Assembly: GCF_018383905.1 (NCBI RefSeq)
Contig: NZ_JAGYWA010000003.1
Coordinates: 512,917 to 576,916 of the forward strand
Origin: Flavobacterium branchiicola
Lineage (GTDB): Bacteria; Bacteroidota; Bacteroidia; Flavobacteriales; Flavobacteriaceae
DNA: 64,000 nucleotides
Direction: 5' to 3'
Positions within the stretch are counted from its first letter, which is position 1. Every line of letters begins with the position of its first letter. The translations under genes and the position numbers were made by a program. This document shows positions 5,979 through 15,145 of this stretch, one piece after another. The notes under the pieces are model-generated. The model was not told the origin of the DNA and did no database searches. It worked only from the letters and a program-made list of their open reading frames with translations.

Positions 5979-8779
5979 TTATTTTTATTTTTAAATTCTT
6001 CTATTTCATCCCCTGAAGGAGCATTAGAAAATTGTTTTGATTGATATGTATACATATATATTAAGAAATTTTCTAATTCAGAATCTAATGTGATAATTAA
6101 TTCCGATTCTCTTACTTTTTCAAGATAATCAATAAAATTATTTAATCCTTTTATAGCATAATCTTTTATATTTAAATCATAATTATGCCATGTTTCTCTA
6201 TCTTCTGAATACAATTCAGCTTGCTTAATTATTTTCTCTCTTTCATCCAAGTCTTCAAAAATGTTCGCAATACGAATTATATCAATTTTTTTAATAGTTT
6301 CTGAAGGTGAGTTTTCAAGAAAAATTTCTGTAAAATTATCATCGATAAATTGCTTAATAATTACCTTAAATTCTTCGAGTAAAACGCCAAATTGAAAAAA
6401 GACATAATACCTTTCATAAAAAGCGTTAAAAAAAATTGATAAATCAATAGGTCTGCTTTGATCATTATTAATATCACTATCAAGAACCTTAAATAGAATT
6501 TCCTTTATTTTTGACTTTGTAAGGACTCTTAAAGCATTAATCTTTCTTGAACTTATATAGCTTCCAAAATTAATTTCATTTAGTGCCGAAACATTATTAG
6601 GTACTTTAGAATAATAAAAACTAAGTTCACTAAGGAATCTTCCGAAAGCATCATTCGAATTAGTAAAAATAATATCTAATAATTCTTCAAATTCTATTTG
6701 AAATTTTGTTTCTCCTAAATAAATAATATTAAGAATTTCCAATGCTTTCGAATAGCCAAGCAATTCTTTTTTTAATAAATATATAACTTGTTTATATTGA
6801 TTAACATCTTGTATATTATCATCATTCGTAATAAAATACTTTATATCACTTTTAATAAACTCCTCATTTTCTTTATTTAACACCTTATCATAGATCAACT
6901 TTTCAACATTTATTTCTTCTATAGCACGATATAAATCAGTAAATGAAAAAGATTCATTAAAAACATTATTTTTCAAATAAATAGGGAAATATCTTTTAAC
7001 ATAAATCCTTTTTGGATCATCTACTATATCATCATTTGGAAACATCTTTTTAAGAAAAGAATAAATTATAATTCTATCTCTTTTATCAGTTTCAAGAGGT
7101 ATGTAGAGACTTTCGATATTTGTTGATTTAAATTTAAGTTTGCTTTCAGTTCCTAACCATGATCCAATTCTTTTTGAAGAAAAATTTTTATACATCCATT
7201 TATACTTAAAAAGCAGCAATCTCAATTCTAAATAATCTCCTAAATCTATGTCATCAATTTTTTCTAATGTTCTAATATTTATATACAACTCATTAAAAAA
7301 CTTTTTCACATCTCTTCTGGATTCGAAGAAAAACGAAGGTACTATATTAAGTCGTTCCAATTCATCAATTTGCAGTTGAGTTGCGTTATCAGAAATGGAA
7401 TCAAAATATTCATCATCATTATAAAAAATTTCATTAATTGCTTTAATTAATAACTTTTTATCAGCACTATTGTAACCCAGCGAGTTCTCTATTAGTTCAT
7501 TTAAATAAATAATAAAACTCTTTTGATTTTGATTATTTAAATTAACTTCTAAATTGAATATTTTATCTAAATAATAATTATCAATTTGAGATTGCTGAAT
7601 AACATATTGCCGATCAAAACCACAAATAAAAATTATGTTTTTAAAATCAGCAATATTCCTAAGTATTCTTAACGTTTCAAGAATTTCAGCTTTATTTAAT
7701 CTATCTATATCATCTACAAATACAATTATTTTCCTATCGATTTTTTTAATAATATTATTTATCTCTTCATATGAATCTTTTATCGAATCTACATTAGAAA
7801 AAAGACCTTCAGTTATCGATTTAAATACATTAAAATATTTATTATCTACTAAAGCAAACATTTCCTTTAAGTAGTTTTCAATAGAATTTTTTGAATCTCC
7901 AGAAAACTCGGAAAGCTCCGTTTTTAATTGATTGAAAAAATTATTAATTATCGACTTTTCATCTTGATGTTGCCAAGCATTAAACCAAAAAGAAATAGGT
8001 TTACATTCATTTGTATATTGTTCAGATTGTAATTTATACTCAAGTCTTTGCAAAAAACTTGTTTTTCCTAAGCCCCACATTGAATTTATTCCAATTATAA
8101 ATGAACTTTTGGGTCTTAAATTTAAAATAGCCTTAATAACAACCTCTATTAATTTTTCATTGTCATTAACCTCTGTCTTATCATGTGGAGTATCTTCTAT
8201 TAAAAATGATGAAAAATTATCTTCTTTACCATCAATCTTAAACCAATTACTTAGAATATCATATAATTTCCCATTCTGAAAAAATAGATTTCGAAGAAAT
8301 AATAAAAGAGATAAAAATGCAATTAACAGTATAATATCAGCATAATATAAATTATTCTTCACACTCAAGTACGAAAAATATAAAGAATCAGTATTATTAA
8401 TTCTAAAAGAAAAATAAATTAAAGCTAGATAAAAAACTATGAAATTATTTTTACGCGCAAGTCTATAATTTTTAATTAAAAACCATAAATAGCGGATAAG
8501 AATTATAACTATTGATATTATAAAAGCAATTTGAAAATAGTTCTCTTTAGCATTTTGATGATTAATGACACTATTTTCAGCTAAAAAACTTGATATTTTG
8601 CCTTGAAAAAGTATTGTTATTAGAACCAAAATTATCCAAGAAAAAATTATGAAAGAATTACTCTTAAAAAAAAATAACATCTTGCTGATTTGTTTTAATA
8701 AAATTGATAAAAAAAGCCTCAAACCTGATAAGATAATTGCACTAATTTTTCTGATTGTTAAATTGTAAATTGTCTTCAA
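5975..8779 (-). CDS. Membrane KAP-family P-loop NTPase
   Basis: The protein has 934 aa. Four hydrophobic segments lie in the first 170 residues (about 41-59, 81-103, 113-126, 147-166). A KAP-type NTPase core follows: Walker A GINSMWGLGKTS (230-241), the family FWFNAWQ motif (264-270), Walker B KIIVFVDDIDR (350-360) with Asp356/Asp357, and NIIFICGFDRQYV. About 500 residues of AT-rich, helical C-terminal region have no recognised domain. KAP NTPases are membrane-tethered; the family includes F-plasmid PifA, which excludes phage T7. The start is a TTG at 8779 overlapping the previous stop by 4 bp (TTGA); the next in-frame ATG is 33 codons later and would remove the N-terminal residues before the first membrane segment. 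Probably the sensor or motor of this operon. Confidence 0.85.
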   Translation of the reverse strand: MKTIYNLTIRKISAIILSGLRLFLSILLKQISKMLFFFKSNSFIIFSWIILVLITILFQGKISSFLAENSVINHQNAKENYFQIAFIISIVIILIRYLWFLIKNYRLARKNNFIVFYLALIYFSFRINNTDSLYFSYLSVKNNLYYADIILLIAFLSLLLFLRNLFFQNGKLYDILSNWFKIDGKEDNFSSFLIEDTPHDKTEVNDNEKLIEVVIKAILNLRPKSSFIIGINSMWGLGKTSFLQRLEYKLQSEQYTNECKPISFWFNAWQHQDEKSIINNFFNQLKTELSEFSGDSKNSIENYLKEMFALVDNKYFNVFKSITEGLFSNVDSIKDSYEEINNIIKKIDRKIIVFVDDIDRLNKAEILETLRILRNIADFKNIIFICGFDRQYVIQQSQIDNYYLDKIFNLEVNLNNQNQKSFIIYLNELIENSLGYNSADKKLLIKAINEIFYNDDEYFDSISDNATQLQIDELERLNIVPSFFFESRRDVKKFFNELYINIRTLEKIDDIDLGDYLELRLLLFKYKWMYKNFSSKRIGSWLGTESKLKFKSTNIESLYIPLETDKRDRIIIYSFLKKMFPNDDIVDDPKRIYVKRYFPIYLKNNVFNESFSFTDLYRAIEEINVEKLIYDKVLNKENEEFIKSDIKYFITNDDNIQDVNQYKQVIYLLKKELLGYSKALEILNIIYLGETKFQIEFEELLDIIFTNSNDAFGRFLSELSFYYSKVPNNVSALNEINFGSYISSRKINALRVLTKSKIKEILFKVLDSDINNDQSRPIDLSIFFNAFYERYYVFFQFGVLLEEFKVIIKQFIDDNFTEIFLENSPSETIKKIDIIRIANIFEDLDEREKIIKQAELYSEDRETWHNYDLNIKDYAIKGLNNFIDYLEKVRESELIITLDSELENFLIYMYTYQSKQFSNAPSGDEIEEFKNKNK

Positions 8780-9036
8780 TTTTCTAATAGATATTTTTTT
8801 ACTTCATTTTCAATTAATCCAGAGCTTATAAAAAAAGGTTTCTTTATAAGATTAACTGAAATTATTTGGTTTCTGTAAATATAACTTCCTTTAAAAATTC
8901 CGATAGGAGTTTTTACTTGAAAATCTCCTTGATTATTATTACAAGTAAGATATCCTTCTTCATTTTTTAAAAGAAGTTGAAGCTTTTCAATAAGTCTTTC
9001 AAACGATTTATTGTAGTTTACGGAGAATTTTGGCAT
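8776..9036 (-). CDS. 86-aa protein of the AT-rich operon
   Basis: This small soluble protein begins MPKFSVNYNK and has a helix rich in Leu and Lys, then alternating beta-like segments (GDFQVKTPIGIFKGSY; ISVNLIKKPFFI), then a C-terminal helix. The order and the opening resemble the poly-hydroxyalkanoate granule-region family (PF09650-like), but only weakly. It starts 4 bases after the coiled-coil gene stops and ends overlapping the KAP start by 4 bp, so it is surely co-translated. It may be an adaptor or ligand-binding partner of the NTPase. Function unknown. Confidence 0.7.
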   Translation of the reverse strand: MPKFSVNYNKSFERLIEKLQLLLKNEEGYLTCNNNQGDFQVKTPIGIFKGSYIYRNQIISVNLIKKPFFISSGLIENEVKKYLLEN

Positions 9037-9040
9037 AATA

Positions 9041-10471
9041 TTATTCTAAAGTTTCTTCAACTATTTCACCTAGAGTATCATCGATTTTATTAGCTTGTTC
9101 TTTTAAAATTTTTTTTGATTTACTATCCAATATTTTTGCGATTTTGGATAATCCAGGAATTTTTTCAAGTTTTTCTACAGCATCCGATAAATTTGCACTT
9201 TTTTCTAGGGCATCCATTAATGGATGATCAGATTTATTGTAATCAGAAATTAGTTTACCTGGATTTTCAGAGCTTACGCTCAAAATGTTATATAGTAATT
9301 TTACTCTTAGATCATTTGATATATCTTCATTTTCAATTGAATTAATTTGATGCGATAAACCTTCAAAAGTTTTACTCAAAACTTCTTTATGAGTATATTC
9401 TTCAATTAATCTTTTCGATAGATTTAATTTTTTATTTGATGAATATGCTATCCATAAAACAGGAATATATAAAGGAATTATTGCAAGTACAAATCTTGGG
9501 CTATATTCAATTACGTCAATTAAGGTTTTACCTTCAAAAATAAAAAAAACACTTAAAATAAAAGGAATAATAGAAACTATTACTAATCCCAAAGCAGCCT
9601 GTTTAAAATTACCTGCAAATTTCCTACTATCTTTTATTTCACTTTTTCTTTTTTCAGAATAAGCATATGACAAACCAGTAGTTAAAGCATTGGGAAGTAA
9701 TTTATTAATTTTGTCCAGAACAGAATCATAATCTGTATTCCACTTATTTTCTTTCTCTAAATAGTCAGCTTCCTTTTCTTCTATAAAGGTTTTATAATTA
9801 TCTAAAGTTTCTCTCCTTATATTCAAAACATCTTTTTCCAAACTTGACAAATCCTCTTCCAATGATTCATAAGTACTTTGGATTTGATCTTTTAATCCTT
9901 CAACTCTTGTTTCTACTTCAACGCCTTCTTCATTAGTTTCTTTCTCTAGATAACCAAAAAGTTCCCTATGAAGATTATCAATATCTCTCTTTCTTGATTG
10001 AATAGATTTTTGTAAAGTTTCTATTTTACCAAATATTTCTTCTCCACTTTCAAAATGCCCTTCTAATGTTTCAAGTTTTTCAACTAGTATTTCATTATTC
10101 TCAAAATTTTCTTCTAATGTAGCTATAGTATCTTCGATCTTTTTTGAACGAATATCTAAATCAACTGTAAATCTGTCAATTTTCTTAAAACTAGTTTCTG
10201 ATTTAGTTTCTAATGATTTAATATTAGTTAAACAAAGTTTAGCTTCTTTTACCTTTTCAGCTGAAATTTCTGCATTCTGAATCGCTAAATCTTTAGCTTC
10301 ATTACTTTTATTTCTAAATTCAGAAGCCTTTCTAGATGATTGTTTAGCATCTTTTTCAAAATCAGAAGTTTTCTGTTCTATTTCTTTTTCTAATTGTGTT
10401 AATCTACCCCAAAGTTTTACTCTTTCTTCATTTAGATAATTTAAATCATTGGCAATACTAGTTTTATCCAT
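9041..10471 (-). CDS. Long coiled-coil protein with two membrane segments, first gene of the operon
   Basis: The protein has 476 aa. Residues about 12-255 are charged heptad-type coiled coil (EKEIEQKTSDFEKDAKQ and similar). A short motif KLLPNALTTGLSYAYSEKRK at 257-276 leads into two hydrophobic segments (290-313 and 326-343). A cytosolic helical tail of about 130 residues follows. No signal peptide is present. The shape suggests a membrane-anchored scaffold or sensor with large cytosolic arms. It starts an operon whose other members are an 86-aa protein, a membrane KAP NTPase and a GIY-YIG protein. Codon and base use are much more AT-rich than in flanking genes. Family not recognised beyond architecture. 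Confidence 0.75.
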   Translation of the reverse strand: MDKTSIANDLNYLNEERVKLWGRLTQLEKEIEQKTSDFEKDAKQSSRKASEFRNKSNEAKDLAIQNAEISAEKVKEAKLCLTNIKSLETKSETSFKKIDRFTVDLDIRSKKIEDTIATLEENFENNEILVEKLETLEGHFESGEEIFGKIETLQKSIQSRKRDIDNLHRELFGYLEKETNEEGVEVETRVEGLKDQIQSTYESLEEDLSSLEKDVLNIRRETLDNYKTFIEEKEADYLEKENKWNTDYDSVLDKINKLLPNALTTGLSYAYSEKRKSEIKDSRKFAGNFKQAALGLVIVSIIPFILSVFFIFEGKTLIDVIEYSPRFVLAIIPLYIPVLWIAYSSNKKLNLSKRLIEEYTHKEVLSKTFEGLSHQINSIENEDISNDLRVKLLYNILSVSSENPGKLISDYNKSDHPLMDALEKSANLSDAVEKLEKIPGLSKIAKILDSKSKKILKEQANKIDDTLGEIVEETLE

Positions 10472-10807
10472 TCAATGTGAATTTTATATTATTTCTTTGG
10501 GTCAGAATCCAATACCAAAATAAAAAAAATAAATTATTATTTTTTTACGGAAAACCGTACAGAAGTCTTTTTTTTCAAAAGTAACGATTTGAAAATTTTA
10601 AAAATCACGTAGATATACCTGATTAACAAAATTTTCAAAATTTTCATTTTCTCTGCCAGCACAGACGTGTCGCTATTGAACGCAAAGTAACCTTTGAAGT
10701 AAAATTCTTCTTTAGCTAGAAACATACTCCACCAAAGAACTGAACTGTCTCTTTCTTCTTTAAGTCACAATTCAAAACACATTCGGCACAATGCAAACCT
10801 AAAACCC
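10472..10807. other. Intergenic region between the AT-rich operon and the protease-like gene
   Basis: No convincing gene. A minus-strand frame at 10537-10725 (62 codons, Lys/Ile/Phe-rich) has no supporting start signal and is treated as chance. This gap should hold the promoter for the operon starting at 10471. A minus-strand stretch near 10515-10525 (TTATTTTGG) resembles a -7 box only loosely. No tRNA or clear attachment-site repeat was seen at this edge of the island. Confidence 0.4.
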
Positions 10808-12073
10808 CTAATCCTCCAATTTTAAATAATTCCCATCAAAACTAATCACCACCTTTTTAAATTGTCCGAGTACATCCTGACCAATATTTCCAAAATTTAC
10901 TGCACCATAAACACCATAATCATTTTGGTCAATTTCCATTTTTGGGAGTAGTATTCTCTTTTTTCCAAGGTATATTTCCTGGTCTTTTACAACCCATACT
11001 TTTGTCGAAACTACTTCTGCTCCGGCACCAGAGGATTTAATTGTTTCTAAACTACCAATACCGTCAAGATTATCTTTGAAGGTTTCATAAAATGTTTTGT
11101 TAAAGAGGCTAACCTTTGCGCCGCTGTCAAAATTAAATGGCAGGGTTTTACCTTTATATCCTAACATTACGATGGCTCTCAGTTCATCTACAAATAAGTT
11201 CTTCTCGTTTTTATCTGCTTCTACATCTTTTGAGAACGTAAGTTTATTTTCTTCAATGGTAATCGTTCCTAACTCCTTTACGATAGGAAAACCAATAATT
11301 CCGTTAATCACATACGCACCATCTGCAAATGTAAATGCGGTGTCGGGATATACTAAAAATATAGCGTTATGAATTTTTAATTCACCCAAAGTAATTTCCG
11401 GAGCAACGCCTATTTGAACTTTGTTTTTTTGTCCTGTAAAACTCGCCACCGAAATGTTATTATCGGGCAGGATTTTAATTCCCATTTTTTCTGCCATACC
11501 TTCTGTAACACAACTAATTCCAGCTCCGGTATCAAAAACAAAATTAGATTCGGTATCATTTCCCTTAACTTCTGTTGTAATTAAACCCGCCTTGTCTTTT
11601 ATTGTAGCAAGTGTAACTGTCGAGAACTTCTCGATCTTCTGGGCGCGGGTACTTCTTAAAGACTGCCAGATTCTTTGTGTATTTAATTCGTCGAGAAGTT
11701 CGTCTTCTGTGAGATGATCTTTAAATTTTATCGTGAGTACTTTAGAAGCGGTATAAGCCATATTATAATTAAAGAGCTTTATGTAATTATCTCTCTTTAG
11801 CTTAGCAAATTCGTTCGTATTAATTAGTTCGTTATTTTTCAAACTGTCCAGATAGGCATTCGACAACTTCGGTTTATTGCACACATTGGCAAATAATCCT
11901 TTGTAGAAATAATAGTCTTTACCTTTTTCTATAGTATTAAGACTATCCATTTTAATAAACTGATGCTGCTTACTCAATTGTTTTAAACTGAAGTCTGAAT
12001 TGTTTTGTCCAAACACTATTTGTGCCGCTAATAAAAAGAAAAGTAGAAGTTTATAATTGCTCATTGATCCCAT
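10808..12073 (-). CDS. Exported retropepsin-like aspartyl protease
   Basis: The protein has 421 aa with a signal peptide (LLLFFLLAAQIVFGQ). After a helical N-terminal region of about 160 residues there are two lobes, each with a D-[TS]-G motif: FVFDTGAG near residue 180, and FNFDSGA near residue 330. Hydrophobic-Gly segments follow (INGIIGFP and QDVLGQF). Two lobes in one chain match the pepsin/retropepsin fold, with one Asp from each lobe. It is probably periplasmic. The start could be the ATG at 12073 or the one three codons later (MSNYK). The protease call rests on the motifs; proteolytic activity and substrate are unknown. Confidence 0.8.
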   Translation of the reverse strand: MGSMSNYKLLLFFLLAAQIVFGQNNSDFSLKQLSKQHQFIKMDSLNTIEKGKDYYFYKGLFANVCNKPKLSNAYLDSLKNNELINTNEFAKLKRDNYIKLFNYNMAYTASKVLTIKFKDHLTEDELLDELNTQRIWQSLRSTRAQKIEKFSTVTLATIKDKAGLITTEVKGNDTESNFVFDTGAGISCVTEGMAEKMGIKILPDNNISVASFTGQKNKVQIGVAPEITLGELKIHNAIFLVYPDTAFTFADGAYVINGIIGFPIVKELGTITIEENKLTFSKDVEADKNEKNLFVDELRAIVMLGYKGKTLPFNFDSGAKVSLFNKTFYETFKDNLDGIGSLETIKSSGAGAEVVSTKVWVVKDQEIYLGKKRILLPKMEIDQNDYGVYGAVNFGNIGQDVLGQFKKVVISFDGNYLKLED

Positions 12074-12200
12074 TTTTTGAAATTACTATCTCATTCTACA
12101 AAACAGCTTCAACATTATAAACATATCAAAATAAAGCCATTAAGTTTTCATTATTCCTCTTAAAGGTAAAATTAATTTAGTTATCATGATGTAATGAATA

Positions 12201-12246
12201 AAAAAATCAGGTCTGGAATTTACTAATCCCATTCCTGATTTTTTTT
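12201..12246 (-). terminator. Terminator after the repeat lipoprotein gene
   Basis: AAAAAATCAGG (12201-12211) pairs with CCTGATTTTTT (12234-12244), with a smaller inner stem (GGAAT/ATTCC). It lies 28 bases past the stop of the gene at 12274-14787. Confidence 0.75.
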
Positions 12247-12273
12247 GAATTAAAATTACCCCTCTACTTTTAT

Positions 12274-14787
12274 TTATCTTCTTCCTCTAAAACCGCCGCC
12301 ACCGCCGCCTCTAAATCCGCCACCACCAAAGCCACCTTGATGCTGAAAGTTTTGGAAATTTCGGGTTTGCATATCGCCGCGGTCTCTGGACATAGCAGAT
12401 CGATCAAGATCGTTTGTAATATCAGGACGACCTGCTTCTCCCAGCGGTTTATTTGGTTGTCCTAAAGTTTGCTCTGGTCTATTGAAATTATCGCCTTGTG
12501 CTCTGTCTCCCATTCGGGTTTCTCCACCTAAATTTTGATTGGCACCTGGTAAGTTATCACGCTGAATACGTTCTCCTGCTCCATTTGCTCCAAGACCTTC
12601 ATTTGGTTTATCATGCTGAATGCGTTCCCCTGCTCCATTGGCACCAAGTCCCTGATTTGCTCTATTTTGGATTCCTTCACCTGTTTTTTTGGATGAACCT
12701 AAAGTTCCTGCTTGCGTCCAGCCACCATTTCCGTTATTGTAATGGCTCCAGTTTCCGTTAGCGTCTTTTTTATATACATGTCCGTCATGTCCTGCGTATA
12801 GGTTATTGTTGGTACGTACGGTTGTTCCTCCGCCACGGTGATGTGTAATTACACCTTCTTTTCCACCCGAAGTTTGATAAGCAACTGCTGTTCCGCGTCG
12901 GGTTGTAATATGTCCGCTTTGCGCCCATTGATTTCCATTTGTAGCAGCAGAATGTCCCCATTGCGCATAGGCATTATGTCCTTGATTGGTTCTTGCATAA
13001 TTTCCTGTATACGGATTATAGGTACTTGCGGCAGTACGACCGCCATACCAGCCTTGTACACTTGCAGAACGTCCGTATCTTCCCGTTGCCGGATTATACC
13101 ATGCCGAAGTTCCCGCAGCACCATAAGGGCCGTAAACACGTCTTCCGGCTGCATAACCACCCGTCCACGGATTGTAAACCGCTCCACCTCCGTACGCATA
13201 AGGATACGGACGGTAAATTGGATATAAGCCACCGTAATACATATAAGGCGGGTAATACCATCCTGTGCCATAAGTCAAGATTGCGCCAAATGTTGCACCA
13301 ATAATAAAAGCGCCTAAATAGCCTGCAGTAGAACTACTTTCGACTGTTGTATCGGTTGTGGTTTGTGTAACATACGTCACATTATATACGGGAGAACTTG
13401 GCGGAATAGTATAAATTTCTTTCGGCACAGAATCGGCTGTTTTCCAAGGTCCGTTAGGACTTGTGGACATAAACCAAACGGCCTGAAAACATAAATAATA
13501 CAAGTCACCTACTTTTATAATCTTCTCCTGAGTATTGCTTGCATATTGCATTTTTGTACCTTCAATAGGTTTAAACTGAGCTGTACCACCATCGTAGCTT
13601 ACTTTTACTTTAGCTTCGGCTTCCGATTTTTTCAAAATGGCTGTTGTAGGAACTTGCGCCAGCATTACAGCATCTTTAGCTTCTTGTGTTCCTGGTACAG
13701 AAGCCAGGACATTAGCGCGAGGTGAATTTTTAGGAATTTTGGCAAAATCAGCTGGAAGATTATTTCCCGCATAACTCCAAGGTCCCGTAAGTTCTTTCGA
13801 TTTAAACCATCTTCCTGATAGTAATACATAATACTGTCCATCAGCTTCATTGGCAAAAATATCATTCTCGGTATTGTCAATATACATTAATTTGGTTCCA
13901 TCAATTTTAATAAATTTTGGATTCCCGTTTACTGCAATTAATTCCGCTGGTTTATTACTGTAGAAAACCTCAGGAGCATTTCCCGAAGACGGTGGCGGAA
14001 TCATTTTTTTAACATCATCATAATTCTCTCCCGAAGGCAAATTGCTTAAACCCGAAGGCAGTTTGGTTGTTTTTGTCCATTTACCCTGAATATTTTTTGA
14101 AGTCAACCAGATATTTTCGGCTAACAAATAATAATCTTTTCCTGTTTTATCATAAAATACATCCCAATTTGTATTGACCACAAATTGAATATCTGATTTA
14201 TCTATTGGAACCAAAACCGGTTCTCCCTGCACGATCAACAAAATCGACGGATTGGTACTGTAAAAAATGGCAGGAGGATCATTTTTAGCCACGATTCCCT
14301 TCGGCGGACTTTTGGTATGACTTAAATCTGCCAGAATACGATCTACAGAAATAGGATCTCCACTTTGTGGTAGTGTTTCTTTAAATAGTTTTTCCATTTC
14401 CGGAACTTGTTTTTTGTCCAAAGCAGGAAATCGTATATCAGTTACCTGAAGGTTTTTAATAAAAGCATTTCGATTATCTTTATCTACCAATGTTTCTGCT
14501 TTTATAGAAGCCACGCCTACAACTTGTTTTCCGTCTTTTGGAGTTAGGGAAAAAGCCACTCGGGCTGTTATTTCTTTAAAATCCTTCCAGTCATCTACCT
14601 GAGGCTGATAGTACACAAGTTTGGCACCATTGTTTTCGGCCTCACGTGGCCAGCCTTTATCGGCAATTAATGTAGTGTCAGCAGTTTCAGACTTCCCGGA
14701 TTCTGAACTTACCTGATCTTTATCTTTTTTGCAGGAGAACAAAATCGTACTCAAACAAGCTGCAACGATTAGAAAAGCGTTTTTCAT
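12274..14787 (-). CDS. Large lipoprotein with three internal repeats and a Gly-rich tail
   Basis: The protein has 837 aa with a lipoprotein signal (STILFSC, then KKDKD). After an N-terminal domain of about 150 residues there are three related segments of about 100-110 residues. Each has a Y-S-x-x-P-x-x-L/I-x-x-x-x-G-x-P opening, an I-x-Y/V-x-x-N-T core, a YYLL/YYVL strand and a W-[FL]-x-S-x-x-x-x-G-x-W closing motif. Similar proteins are often labelled carbohydrate-binding family V/XII. A hydrophobic Gly/Ala segment (AGYLGAFIIGATFGAILTYG) and a Tyr/Pro/Gly/Asn-rich tail follow, with two near-identical GLGANGAGERIQ units and a terminal Gly/Arg/Phe run. Envelope-located; the role is unknown. 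Confidence 0.75.
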   Translation of the reverse strand: MKNAFLIVAACLSTILFSCKKDKDQVSSESGKSETADTTLIADKGWPREAENNGAKLVYYQPQVDDWKDFKEITARVAFSLTPKDGKQVVGVASIKAETLVDKDNRNAFIKNLQVTDIRFPALDKKQVPEMEKLFKETLPQSGDPISVDRILADLSHTKSPPKGIVAKNDPPAIFYSTNPSILLIVQGEPVLVPIDKSDIQFVVNTNWDVFYDKTGKDYYLLAENIWLTSKNIQGKWTKTTKLPSGLSNLPSGENYDDVKKMIPPPSSGNAPEVFYSNKPAELIAVNGNPKFIKIDGTKLMYIDNTENDIFANEADGQYYVLLSGRWFKSKELTGPWSYAGNNLPADFAKIPKNSPRANVLASVPGTQEAKDAVMLAQVPTTAILKKSEAEAKVKVSYDGGTAQFKPIEGTKMQYASNTQEKIIKVGDLYYLCFQAVWFMSTSPNGPWKTADSVPKEIYTIPPSSPVYNVTYVTQTTTDTTVESSSTAGYLGAFIIGATFGAILTYGTGWYYPPYMYYGGLYPIYRPYPYAYGGGAVYNPWTGGYAAGRRVYGPYGAAGTSAWYNPATGRYGRSASVQGWYGGRTAASTYNPYTGNYARTNQGHNAYAQWGHSAATNGNQWAQSGHITTRRGTAVAYQTSGGKEGVITHHRGGGTTVRTNNNLYAGHDGHVYKKDANGNWSHYNNGNGGWTQAGTLGSSKKTGEGIQNRANQGLGANGAGERIQHDKPNEGLGANGAGERIQRDNLPGANQNLGGETRMGDRAQGDNFNRPEQTLGQPNKPLGEAGRPDITNDLDRSAMSRDRGDMQTRNFQNFQHQGGFGGGGFRGGGGGGFRGRR

Positions 14788-15145
14788 AAATTAAAAAATT
14801 AGATTAATCATTCAAAATTTATTCTTCTGATATATCCTATAAAATTGAATAGCATAAAATTAAATTCAAGCAATAACTAAAACTACTAATTGGCTGTTTA
14901 CTTGGTTTCAAATTCTAATTTGAAACCAAAATCCCACCTTTTTCTATAACATTTCAATTTTCAGAGAAAAAAGTTAATGTCCGAAGTTTTGATCTCTTCC
15001 CAATAAAATCAATGATTATAAAATATTTTTATAACTACTAAAAATTATTAATTTGATTAATAAACACCTTCCCTATACCTTTGTCTCATCAAAATCAAAT
15101 AAACGATTTGAACATCTTAAAAAATAATTTAAAACATTAGCAATC
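14788..15145. promoter_or_regulatory. Divergent intergenic region with OsmC promoter
   Basis: No gene is seen here. For the plus-strand OsmC gene, TTTG at 15052-15055 and TACCTTTG at 15076-15083 are separated by 20 bases, a full Bacteroidota promoter. An inverted repeat (GTTTCAAATTC and GAATTTGAAAC-like halves) lies around 14906-14930. Confidence 0.6.

Noticed and set aside
10537..10725. Minus-strand reading frame of 62 codons between operon and protease-like gene
   Set aside because: Low-complexity Lys/Ile/Phe composition, no start signal and no recognisable similarity; more likely promoter region.
4602..10807. AT-rich island as a prophage or integrative element
   Set aside because: No integrase, transposase, tRNA or convincing flanking direct repeat was seen; only composition and operon structure suggest transfer.
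12838..13304. Several long frames opposite or within the Gly-rich tail of the lipoprotein gene
   Set aside because: These are shadows created by the biased codons of the real gene on the minus strand.
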